Of a stretch of 64,000 nt of DNA, positions 49,023-59,771 are shown in pieces (within the stretch, counting starts at the first letter, position 1; each line of letters opens with the position of its first letter). The DNA is from Nymphaea colorata (taxonomy: Eukaryota > Streptophyta > Magnoliopsida > Nymphaeales > Nymphaeaceae), in the NCBI RefSeq assembly GCF_008831285.2, contig NC_045142.1:7974713-8038712 (forward strand). Direction: 5' to 3'. Made by a program: the position numbers and the translations under genes. Under the pieces are notes generated by a model. That model did not search any database. It saw only the letters and a list, made by a program, of their open reading frames with translations, and was not told the origin of the DNA.

Positions 49023-51299
49023 ATGGGATTTCACGGGCTTTTGATCAGTTTTCTGTTGGTTTCTGCTGCCGCTTTTGTGAATTCACAGGACATAGATATA
49101 GAAGCGCTATCTCCAGCAGAGAGCAACTGCAATGGCATATATCTCTCGTATGCTTTTGGGTATAGACAGAAGGAGTTCCCCCATGTGAAGAACGCCACGG
49201 CTCAGGCTTATGCATTTCAGGCCACGGCAACCATACTTAATGCGGGGACAGAGGAGCTCAAGTCATGGAAGATATTCATTGGCTTCCAACATGAGGAGAT
49301 ACTCGTGTCGACGGGACAGGCCGTCCTCGCAGATGGGTCGGAACTTCCGGCTCATGTCGGGAACGGAACGTATTTGTCTGGTTTCCCACAGTCAGATCTA
49401 AAGACAGCAATTGATACAGCCGGCGATATGACACAAATTCAGGTGCAGATCGACATCAAAGGCACGCAATTTGGTGTTCGTCCTCCTTCAACTCCAATGC
49501 CGAGCACAATTCGCCTGGCTAATGATGGTTACAAGTGCCCTGCTCCGACCCGTCACAGTAAGTAGTGTTTACATTTAGACGAGTAAACTAGGTGATATTG
49601 TCCTCACAACTGTCATAAATCATAGTTCTGCAAATATATATTCTTGACTTGATGAAAAAACGTGTAGGCAAAAGGAAATAGTCTTTACATTTTTTCATCA
49701 CAAGCTTCTTTTCTCGGTCTTGCATGCATTAAAAACAATATGGGTTGTATTTGCTATTGAATTGTGGAGACAATCGTAAGCTTTTTAAGCTGAAACGCCA
49801 AAAAAACAGCAACATTTGATGATTCAGAAAACTGAACAGTCCGGACGTGTATTTAAACATTTCTTTCACTATATACAGAGACTGAGATGCATGTGTGTTG
49901 CATTAGAGATCCCAAGTTCAAGGTCAAGCGCACAACTACCAAGTTTTTACCTCGACAGGACGGTGACCTGACTATAAATTATGATGTCGTCCAGGCCTAT
50001 GGAGCAAACTATCTAGCCCAAGTATCAATGTCGAACAATCATCCACTGGGTCGACTTGATAATTGGAATCTGACATGGGAATGGATGAGAGGTGAATTCA
50101 TTTATAGCATGAAGGGAGCATACACTTTCTCAAAGGACATCTCAGATTGCATCTATGGGTCTGCAGCAAACTATTATCAGGCCATGGATTTCACGCCTGT
50201 AATGAATTGTCAAAAGAATCCCATAATAACAGATCTTCCACTAGAGAGATACAATGACACGTCCATAGGAAGGATTCCTAACTGCTGCCGAAATGGAGTC
50301 TTGCTTCCATCCACCATGGATCCAAGCAAGTCACAAGCTGCATTTCAGTTACAAGTTTACAAAATCCCCCCCGATTTGAATCGAACAGCTTTGTATCCTC
50401 CTCAAAACTGGAAGATCAATGGAGTCCTGAATCCTGATTATCAATGTGCACCACCAATCAGGGTGAGCCCAACAGAGTTTCCTGATCCAAGTGGGTTGTT
50501 GTCTACGACACCTGCAGTTGCAAGTTGGCAGATCGTCTGCAATATTACAAGGCCCAAGGAGAAAAATTCGAGATGCTGTGTTTCTTTCTCCGCTTACTAC
50601 AATGACTCTGTGATTCCATGCAATACATGTGCCTGTGGTTGCCCCGCAGACCCCAATCCTGTATGCAATCCAAATGCTTCTCCAATGCTTCTCCCATATG
50701 AAGCACTGCTTGTTCCATTTGATAACAGAACGGTGAAGGCAAAAGCATGGGCTAAAATAAAGCACTACCACATACCAAACCCCATTCCTTGTGGTGATAA
50801 CTGTGGTGTGAGCGTCAATTGGCATATCTACTCGGACTACAGAAATGGATGGACAGCAAGAATAACCTTATTCAACTGGGAAACTATTCACTTTGCAGAT
50901 TGGTTTATTGCTGTTGAAATGAAGAAAGCGTATCCAGGCTTTGAAAAAGTGTATTCCTTCAACGGGACAAGGATGGAGGGGCGTAATGACACCATATTTA
51001 TTCAAGGTTTGCCAGGACTTAACTATCTGATTGGAGAAACAAATGGCACCAACCCTGCTACTGATCCTCCTGTACCTGGTAAGCAGCAATCTGTAATTTC
51101 CTTCAACAAGAAACTAACACCAGGCATTAATGTTGTGGCTGGAGATGGATTCCCTTGGAAACTATACTTCAATGGAGAAGAGTGTTCACTTCCGACAGAA
51201 TTTCCAATTGGAGCTGGATATCGGTCCCCTGTCAGCATACTTCCATTAATGTTGCTCCCCATCATTATATTCGTGCTGTTAATGGATCAGCTCTGCTGA
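49023..51299 (+). CDS. COBL7: COBRA-like protein, COBL7 clade, 2 exons, 651 aa
   Basis: Exons 49023-49557 and 49879-51299, GT-AG, joined in frame (HKTEMHVCC). COBRA-like proteins are GPI-anchored extracellular proteins that affect cellulose deposition and oriented growth. The sequence shows a signal peptide (MGFHGLLISFLLVSAAAFVNS), the extra N-terminal domain typical of the long COBL7-11 group (NGIYLSYAFG, SWKIFIGFQHEE), the COBRA domain with GDLTINYDV, NPDYQCAPP and the diagnostic CCVSFSAYYNDS followed by CNTCACGC, N-glycosylation sites (e.g. NGT, NDT, NIT) and a hydrophobic tail (VSILPLMLLPIIIFVLL) fitting a GPI signal. Length compares with 661 aa for Arabidopsis COBL7. The start is the first ATG of the frame; upstream codons include only TTG. 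Confidence 0.93.
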
Positions 51300-51819
51300 T
51301 GATGTATAGAAACACACTTTATGTTGTATCTTTGCACCTGGTTTAATCACAGGATTGTGGTGGGTGCAAAAAGGTGGTTACAATAAGATTATTCTTTTTT
51401 TTTTTTGGGGGGGGTGGTGGGGGGGATTCTTTAAGGCCTGTTACTTATGGGATGTTTGATGGCAAGAAAATACTTCAACCAACCACAAATGTTTTCTGCA
51501 TACCGCAACCAGAGCTGCTTTTTTTTTTTTTTTTTTTGGTTTTTTGCCTTTACAACATCGGGAAATTTAAACTTGTTGGACATGTAGAAATCGATGAAAT
51601 TTCACTCATTCAATATACCTGAAATCTCTGTAAGGTATCAGACGCAGATTTGAACGAAAGGTAGGGTTATCAGAGCTTCGCTTTGCGAGTTCCCTTTTTT
51701 CAGAAAGCGCTCGCAAGTGAGCCCGACGACCAAGCATATGTGAAGCCGATAGTTTAGACATATGGGCAGACAATTGCTGGGCACGAATTCTTCCCTATAT
51801 ATATATATATATATATAGA

Positions 51820-51859
<40 letters not shown>
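51300..51859. other. COBRA-like 3' region with homopolymers and microsatellites
   Basis: It holds the 3' UTR of the COBRA-like gene, a T/G homopolymer run (about 51391-51427), a second T run (51521-51538), a TA run (51797-51818) and a GA run (51821-51857). No gene is present. Confidence 0.6.
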
Positions 51860-52400
51860 ACTAATAACATTAAAAACAATGAAGTCACAGTAGGGAAATA
51901 ATATGGAGCACGTTGCCCCCAAGCAAAGGCACGCACCGTTTTACTAATGAAGCGACACCACAAAGAATCCGAGTAACCATGCTTGAGGCAACCACTGACC
52001 TTTCTATAAACGATATCATTCCTAGCAGACCAGACGCATCGCCAGGTTGTGAATAACCAAACCTTCCAAAGGAAGCAGCCACCTTTGGAAAACCGGCAAG
52101 AAAAGGCCCTCTAGTGATGTCCCTTAACCGATTTGCTTCTAAAATTCATCACCTCTGGAGAATGCCAGATTGTATGCTATAATTGTTGGACGGAAGGGCG
52201 ACACCAAAGCAGATGATCAATGCTTTCCACTTCACTACAACAAAGCTCACATCGGTTAGGTAGTTGAAATCCCCACCTCGTTAGAGGGTCATGCGTTTGA
52301 ATCTTACCATAACCATGCTAATAAACTTGCTCCACGAAGACGGCCTTTTTACTCCATATGTAATCCTTGAGAAGCTGTTTGTCACCAGCCATAATTCTTT
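51860..52400 (-). pseudogene. LINE retrotransposon remnant (zinc-binding reverse transcriptase tail)
   Basis: Minus-strand frames give WGFQLPNRCELCCSEVESI followed by DHLLWC (52280-52200), the Cys/His pattern of the zf-RVT domain at the end of plant LINE reverse transcriptases, then LWKVWLFTTWRCVWSARNDIVYRK (52075-51990), also typical of that tail. Stops and frame changes occur between the blocks. Only the 3' part of the element is visible. Confidence 0.7.
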
Positions 52401-52699
52401 AGAGGCTGTTTGGCACCAGCCAGTGAAACTGTCCCAAAAAATTGGCAAACATTCATGAAAGTTTATGACTAGTGTTTTATGAATCTATTGTAGAGACCAT
52501 TTCTATTAGAAACAAGGTATAAGCGCTCCATGAATCTGTTCCAACATTAAAGTAGATTTATAAGACATTTAAACAATGATCAATGTCCCATGCATGTGTT
52601 CCATAATTTGGAGGTAGATTCATGCAACCATGTCAAGCCATTCCTAATACAAAATAAACCTTAGATGTCAATCCATGCCCGACGGCAACAAGAATGGTA

Positions 52700-53260
52700 T
52701 ACTCTACCATAAGCCTTGGCACCGGGTTGGGTGGCCGGCGGGTACCCAACCCGACTCAAACCTGGGCATGGCAAGAAGGCTTGGGCGTGGCAAAAAGGGC
52801 ATTAGGCTGGGTGGCCGGCGGGTACCCAGCCCGACTCGAACCTAGGCGTGGCAAAAAGGGCACCCGGCCGGCCTGATAATTTATCGGGCCTGCCCGAGTG
52901 GACCTGATAAGCCCGATAAAAATTTTGTAATAGTTATTTTATTAATTTTTATATATAATTATAATATTATATTATGATTAATTATATTTATATATTATTT
53001 TATATTAAAAATATATGTTTTAATTTAATCGAGTCGGGCCCAAGCTAAGCTCGGGCCAAACCTGGGTTTGGGGTGTTGGGCCGGCCCGATGTCCAACCCT
53101 GCCTGGCTCGATGTTCGGGCTTTTATATTAAAAATATATTTTTTTTTAATTTAATCGAGTCGGGCCAAGGTTAGGCTCAGGCCAAACCTGGGTTTCGGGC
53201 CAGCCCGATGTCCAACCCAACCCGGCACAATGTCGAGGCTTACCCTACCAACTAAGTATT
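52700..53260. repeat. GC-rich repeat with duplicated 80-bp unit
   Basis: GGGTGGCCGGCGGGTACCCA occurs twice, 80 bp apart (52729 and 52809), and each copy is followed by a GCCCGACTC(G/A)AACCT block. A second pair of ATTTAATCGAGTCGGGCC plus AGGCCAAACCTGGGTTT blocks follows near 53020 and 53145. The CCGGCC and GCCCGATAA words resemble a dispersed non-coding plant repeat. The embedded open frames are by-products of the composition. Confidence 0.6.
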
Positions 53261-53336
53261 CACCCCTAGAAGTAGTGATGCCCAAGTGAACAATGTGTAG
53301 CTGTCACGGTAGTTTCCACTCCGATCCTTGACCCAT

Positions 53337-53424
53337 TTGAAGGCTTTAATCCATGAAATCCATAATCTATTTGACCAAATTTGAAGGCTTTAATCCATGA
53401 AATCCATAATATATTTGACCAAAT
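53337..53424. repeat. 44-bp tandem duplication
   Basis: The unit starting TTGAAGGCTTTAATCCATGA is repeated once at a spacing of 44 bp, with few differences. It lies downstream of the E3 ligase stop codon. Confidence 0.85.
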
Positions 53425-53969
53425 GCCGCTTGCGGTTGTTCTCACAATCATGACCACCGGAAGTTTTTCATGACAGCAATTTGTTACAACCAAAATTACA
53501 GATTTAAACAACAAACAGAATAAAAAGGTACGCACTGTTTCATAAGATTAAGATCGGACGACTTTACTTCTACAAGTATACACCTCACCTTACAAGAGGA
53601 AACTCCAACATGAAAACATAGGTCATCAGATCAAAATGGATTTATAATTACATGAAGCCAATTTGAGTTAGAACAATGCCGCAAAATAGATGATTGCTGT
53701 ACAAGCCAAAAGAAACAAATTGATAAATGCATAATTAGCATCAACAATCTTGCTGCAGTAAGCTAGTCGCTTTTTCCTCATGTAGTTCATCTTATCTTTT
53801 GGCCAGATGTTTATGATACTTTAGACTAATTACAGAAAGGAAAAGAAAACTTATTTTTCCCATATATTAACCATATCCTTGGTCAAGATGTTCATGAAAC
53901 TGCAACCTAATTACAGAAAGACAAAAAACACACTTCATTTACTGAGCACAACATGCAACGCATGCCATG

Positions 53970-56900
53970 TTAGTGACGCAGATTAGCAAAATTGTGCCAG
54001 GCACCAAAATTCACAGTGTCCTCGTAGTCAGAATCAGAAGAATATTCATCAAAATCATCATGGTATTCATCACTTTCGTCATCATAGTCATCATCATCGT
54101 TTTCACGTATAATATTATGCTCATCCCAAAGTGGGCAAGCACAAGTTGGTTTCTTACGAACATATTCAGCTCCACAGGTATAACAGAACTCGTAGCCACA
54201 CCTGCACAAGAATAATCACATTAAACAACTAAAAATACTCATCCGAGCAACTCAAGGAAGCTTGTGAAGCATATAACAGATAAAGTGATCTTATTCAGAC
54301 TAATTTTAGACTAACAATCCACATTCATGTGCATGCAGAAAGCACACAAAAACATGTCCCAACAAGGTGGGAACTTTCTGTACCTAGAATTCATTATCCT
54401 AAGGTGTGTTTGAAAGGTAGAACGGGGTGCTCACGAGACTGGATGCTGCGCAATGCCTCTCCCTTGTTCTCTTTTGGACGGAGCAACAGAACACCGAATA
54501 TCAGTACCAAAAATAAGGCTTGCTAGTGGACCCCTGAATGGGGGGAGTACGGAAGAAACACACTTTTTCTTATTCGACAAAAGGGAGGCTTTCCTTTCCT
54601 ATGAAATTAGATAAGGGATGGAAGCAAGGGTGTGGTGCTACCCCTCTGTTCTTTTAGTCGAACAATAAATTGTGGGCAGAAAAGTAGACATCGCCATCTC
54701 TCAAATTCTAATCTATTCACTCATTCTTGAATATAAAATCACATGCACATATATACATTTTGAATATAAAAGTCTATATACATATGTACAGGTTTACCTA
54801 GGGAATTATATCCATTTATCACATACCACGACGACTTTTTGATGTCATCCTCTAAGCAAATAGAAATCTAGCCTTTCCATATATCCGAAACTTAATTCTG
54901 CATATTGCAACTCTACAGAGCCTGCATACCAAAGTCACACGGACTCTTTGTTTTTGGTAACGCACCCGCGTCGACACAACTCGGGTGTGGAAGGATGACT
55001 ACGCTGCACAGCAGGGCGGGCAAAGGTAGCAGGGGTGAGGACTTCGACTGAAAAGAGTCAAAGCCCTAACCCCCTTTTCGTTTATGTTTTAACAAATTAA
55101 CAAGCTCTATCGCCAGAGGAAAAATGCTATGTCACTGGAGGAAAAGCTCTGTCGCTGGCCGTCAAAAAAGCTCTGCCACCGGTGCTTCAATGCTTCAAGA
55201 GGGAGAAGACGGAGGAAGGAGCAGCCACCGGTGCTTCCAGAGGGAGAAGATGGAGGAAGGAGTTGCTGCCGCTGGAGGGAAAAGACGGAGGAAGGAGTAG
55301 GAAGTGCACAAACAATCATGCCCTAAATCGTGTTTTACAAAAAAAAAACCAAAAAATGGACCAAAATGTCCATGACACGGTTTGACTGCACCTGGCTCCT
55401 GTTTGATGCGAGTTGGGTGCGCGTCCAAATATGATGAAAATGGTCAGGTGCGGCTGACCGCACCTGACTCACTTTGACTGTGTATGGGTGCAAATCTGGG
55501 TGGCACCATGCTGCACAGCAGGGCATGGGCAAAGGTAGCAGGGGTGAGGGATTTGACTCAAAAGAGTCAAAGCCCTAACCCCCTTTTCCTTTATGTTTTA
55601 ACAAATTAACGAGCTCTATCGTCGGAAGAAAAATGCTTTGTCACTGGAGGAACGAGCTCTATTGCTGGAGGAAAAACTCTGTCGCCAGTCGTCGAAAAAG
55701 ATCTAATGCTGGTGCTTCAGTGCTTCGAGCGGGAGAAGACGGAGGAAGGAGCAGCCGCCGGTGCTTCAGTGCTTCGAGAGGGAGAAGACGGAGGAAGGAG
55801 CTGCTGCCGGTGGAGGGAGAAGATGGAGAGAGAGGAGCAGGAAGAGCTAGATCGAACGTGCCCTAAATCGTGTTTTACAGTAAAAAAATAAAAGAAAAAC
55901 CAAAACATGGACCAAAATGTCTATGACGCGGTTTGACCGCAACTGACTCACGTTTGACGCGAGTTATGTGAGGTTGACCGCACCGGAATCACGTTGACTG
56001 TGTATTGCTGCGAATCCGAGTGGCACCCGCACCCGCGTCCATCGATGCGGGTGCGTTAACAAAAACAAACAAAGAGTCCATGTCACTTAGAAAAAATGCT
56101 TGCTGATACTGTTCCCATTATGAAAAAAATTGTAACAGTTTCAAATATTGCCAAAGAAATAGACATTGCTTATATATTTTTATATCTTTTATATTTTTAC
56201 AATTAACAAGCTCTTCTTGAGATTTTCCAAAGAAAAACGAAGCCCGTAAATAACCATCAATGATATCTGTGACAATGGGTTTAACTATATTCTAGAAGTG
56301 TAACCTATGTAACACAAACTCTTTAAGGAGGTTGCTGCACCAGTGTCAAACTAGCACAAGGTGCTGGTAATATTCCAATTCACCAAATTTAACCAATCTT
56401 AACAAGTGCGGTCAACTATATTCATGCATATTAGACTTGACTATGCCTCGAGCTCAGGCTTGCAGATGGCCTGGATCTGGTCTGAAGATATTTTTCATTT
56501 TTCTCTATACGAAATCCGATCCTGATCCTGCCTTTACATATTTTGTTGTCCAGATCCAACCTGTTGGCAACCCTACTCCAGCTTGGTGATCTTAAGCAGG
56601 TCATAAATTCATAACTCATTAGTTCAGTGCTATGTCACATGGGTGCGGGTGCGGATACGGGTACGGATACGACAAATATAATATTCTAAAAAATTCTCAA
56701 AATTTAATTTTTTGGTATGTAAAATTTTCAAAGTTTGTACTCCTCTCTCTCTCTCTCTATATATATATACACACACACACACACACATCACCCAAGAATT
56801 TGAGATTACTAAGCACCCATGCCCACCTTCATATTTACACCTGCAACCACACCCATGTGACATTGCAGTAACATATGAAGCATCATGTATATATATATAT

Positions 56901-59771
56901 TTATGAGGAGGTCTGGTGGAAGCCACTTAGAGGAGGCGACTGGACTCGAGTGCTTTCTTTCATTAAATGATGCATGTGGGCTCCATGCTTCATAAGTTAT
57001 TGCAATGTCACATGGGTGCGGTTGCAGGTGTAAATATGAGGGTAGGCATGGGTGCTTAGTAATCTCAAATTCTTGGGTGATGTGTGTGTGTGCTTGTGTA
57101 TATACGCACACACACACATACACACATATCAACCAAGAATTTGAAATTACTAAGCACCCATGCCCACCCTCATATTTACACCTGCAACCGCACCCATGTG
57201 ACATTGCAGTAACTTTTTGTTAAGCACCCACGCCCACCCTCATATCTACACCTGCAACTGCACCTATTTGACATTGCATGTAACTTATGAAGCATCCTTG
57301 TACTCTAGATTATGGTAACTTATAAGGCATGCATACATTATAAAGTTAAATAGATTCTCTTAAAACTGAATATTCAGCACATTATGGGGGAAGTGTTAAC
57401 GTTTAGAGATAAATGATAAGCTCCTTACACTTTACATGCATAAAATTGGAGTCTTATGGTTTGTTCACCCAAGAGCCTTTTCTTTCTGACCATCCAGTTA
57501 TTCAACGAGTTGCTTTACATACTTAACATCCATTTAACTAATGGAGTAATTTAAGTCAGTAAATTTTAATTATTTATAGTGATCATGTACATGTTATTTG
57601 TCGCATTTTGTTAATATTGTGTTATGCAATTCATAGCATTTCTACATGAAATTGCTAGTTTTATCTTGTAGTCAATATAGTTTTTTCATGTAATTTTTTT
57701 TTCAGAATTTTTAATATTTTCTCAGTTTATTCGATTTAAAATATTTATTTAAACAATAGAACTTTTATGACACCAAACATTACATTACAACGCATCTGTT
57801 CATTTGGACCCAACAGATACCGTCATTATACACAAAATGCACAATAAAGGCTTGCAAAAATAGGAAGCTTTGAATCTTCAATTGAAGTGCATGGGATGAT
57901 GCAGTGAAGTGAAGTGGACACACGCGAGCCAGGACAACAGCCCAACATTTTGTTTTAATGAGATTGTCACAAACTTTAACAATGCTATTCAAACAGCATG
58001 AAACAAAAAGTTTTCATTCCATGGTGGAACGTAAGTTTTGTGCAAGATGACACTATCTAGCCATCAACTCATAAAAATTATTCTGTGAATTTCTATGTTC
58101 ATTGCCACACCCGCTTCTTTGAAGATGCAGTTTTAGTCCCATCATAACAAAGTTCTATGCATAGAGATAGCACAACTTAAGTAAGTAAGCTGTGAAATAA
58201 AGGATATATGGCAAAGAAAGCCAGCTTGAGGAAATTAAAACAGAGTTGTAATAAGAGCAGAACCTCAGTCCCAGGAAAAGCAAAAAGTTGGCTTTAAAAT
58301 GAGATCTTTCATGAATTAAAAACCAAATAAATAAGTTAAAACTACAACAATAATTTAATCAGACTTTCTTCTTCATTCCTGACTAAATCAAGGACAAAAT
58401 ATGGTCATTAAGTAGATTCTCATCAATTTCTTAAATCAAGCAACTAAAAAGGTTCATGACAAAGCCTGTGTCAAGGGTTAAAAAAAACTACAAAATTAAT
58501 TGTGATGCTGAAACTACGCTTTTACAAGCCTGTGAAAATGGTTTAAAAAATCTACAAAACTAATTGTGATGCTCAAACTAGGCTTTTACAGGGTCCTGGT
58601 GTCATCCAGACAGGCCGTTACAGATTCATTTGGAGAATTAGCAGACACATTGAATTCAATAAAAAAAGAAAAGAAAAGAATAAATGCTCAAAATGCTAGC
58701 TAACCTATATGAGACATTTCGAGGAATCTAGATTAAGTTTTCCTTCATTTCACTTGGAGTACTTGCAAAAATGATACTTATATGACAATTCAATTGTAAA
58801 GAGTATGATAAGCAACCAGCAAGACAAGCTGGATGATGGTATTATCTCAATATCCTCTAATGATGGAGAAACAGGAAATTTGTACACAAAATCATTTTCA
58901 GAGGTCTTAAGATCACATGATACGCAAAGTTGAATTTATGCATTATAGTCATTTCTTCATGTTTTTCACAAATAAAAATTTACCTGCATGTCATGTGGTA
59001 GCATCCTTCGGCAAGCTCAATCATGTGATTGCATTTGACACATTGGCGCCACAGATTTTTATTTGCAAGAGATTGCAACTTCACATCTTCTACAGGATGA
59101 CTTAACTTGTACTGCTGGCAAGATAATTTCGCATGCCATGGGACTTTGCAGTATATACAAAAAGGTAATTGACACTTGATGCATCTCCTAAATCCAGATC
59201 CATTGCGAGTGCCATGTGATGAAGAAGCTTGTTCAGGCTTCAACATCTCCTTTCTTGACATCAAAGCAGAGCACTTTTCATAGGGGCAATAAAGCTTATC
59301 TGTTTCAGGAATTGAAGCCTCTTCAACACGACGGGACAAAGTCTCAAGCAATTTTGGTGATAAGAACTTCCTGCAATTCTCCACTGTTAGCTTTGACTTG
59401 CACCCTAGATGAGGGCAGGTAGGCAATAATCCTTGATGCAACTTCACATCCACATGTTGTTGCATACAAGAAAAGCAAAAGCGATGAGAACAACCATCAA
59501 CCGAGAATATTTGAAGAATATCTTTATCCTCCAAGCAAATGCTACAGTTTTCTTTCACATCCTTGGTAGAACTGTTCCCAACGTGCTCTGAAGTCGCCCC
59601 AATCTTTTCAAGCTGAACATCTATAGCTTGTCGAGCAAACATAAACACATACTTCACATGTACACGAGGCAGCAATGTTATTTCACATCTCTGAAATTTC
59701 CTTGTCAGTTGATTAATTTGATCAACCATGTTTGCAATTTTGCGCTGCTTTGCTCTCCATCTCCTTATAAT
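53970..59771 (-). CDS. RBR-type E3 ubiquitin ligase, C-terminal two exons (5' part not seen)
   Basis: Exons 59771-58984 and 54201-53970 join in frame (339 codons). RBR ligases take ubiquitin from an E2 onto a cysteine before passing it to a target. Visible: RING1 (CSICLEDKDILQIF...CSHRFCFSCM), IBR (LYCPYEKCSALM...CIKCQLPFCIYCKVPWH) and RING2 (CVKCNHMIELAEGCYHMTC|RCGYEFCYTCG). The cysteine in HMTC is the expected catalytic residue. The C-terminus is very acidic (about 33 residues, mostly D/E/S/Y). The upstream exon begins IIRRWRAKQRKIANMVDQINQL, which in plant homologues follows an RNase H-like (RVT_3) domain. That domain is not found between 59772 and 64000, so earlier exons lie beyond the window or are lost. 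If it starts at ATG 59729 the product is 325 aa. Confidence 0.85.
54938..56082. mobile_element. 1.1-kb TIR element with an internal tandem duplication
   Basis: The ends are near-perfect inverted repeats of about 35 bp: GGACTCTTTGTTTTTGGTAA with CGCACCCGCGTCGA at left, and the mirrored TCGATGCGGGTGCGTTAAC with AACAAAGAGTCC at right. Flanks share TCA (3 bp) if the ends are read as CACGG/CCATG, or a weak 9-bp duplication (6/9) if read as GGACTC. The superfamily is therefore uncertain. Most of the interior is two copies of a roughly 500-bp GA-rich unit. Long open frames in these units follow from composition. Confidence 0.7.
55008..55985. repeat. Tandem pair of about 500-bp GA-rich units
   Basis: The copies start CAGCAGGGCGGGCAAAGGTA (55008) and CAGCAGGGCATGGGCAAAGG (55515). 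Both continue through the same landmarks: AGAGTCAAAGCCCTAACCCC, CTGTCGC, GGGAGAAGACGGAGGAAGGA and ATCGTGTTTTACA. The second copy carries small indels. Confidence 0.8.
56630..57298. repeat. Palindromic cluster of a CTATGTCACATGG-type element
   Basis: The cluster opens at 56630 with CTATGTCACATGGGTGCGGG, the same end as the nested MITE at 31446. A module of about 100 bp (CACCCAAGAATTTGAGATTA...CACCCATGTGACATTGCAGT) then occurs at about 56776-56884 (+), 56989-57092 (-), 57105-57215 (+) and, shortened, 57219-57298 (+). CA/TG dinucleotide runs join the modules. Copies 2 and 3 form a foldback with arms of about 100 bp. Confidence 0.75.
58462..58588. repeat. 64-bp tandem duplication
   Basis: Two diverged copies of a unit beginning AAGCCTGTG and containing CTACAAAA-TAATTGTGATGCT lie head to tail inside the RBR ligase intron. 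Confidence 0.75.

Larger units (their letters stand above)
54202..58983 (-). other. 4.8-kb intron of the RBR ligase, filled with repeats
   Basis: The donor is TGCAG|GTAAAT at 58983 and the acceptor TTGTGCAG|GTGT ends at 54202. Inside are the TIR element at 54938, a palindromic cluster (56630-57298), tandem duplications and AT-rich DNA. No other gene is recognised. Confidence 0.75.

Noticed and set aside
55129-55891. Arg/Glu-rich frames in the GA-rich tandem units
   Set aside because: They reflect GGAGAAGACGGAGGAAGG composition and lie inside a TIR element.
56630-57204. Frames rich in His-Thr and Tyr-Ile
   Set aside because: They are translations of CA/TA microsatellites and the palindromic MITE cluster.
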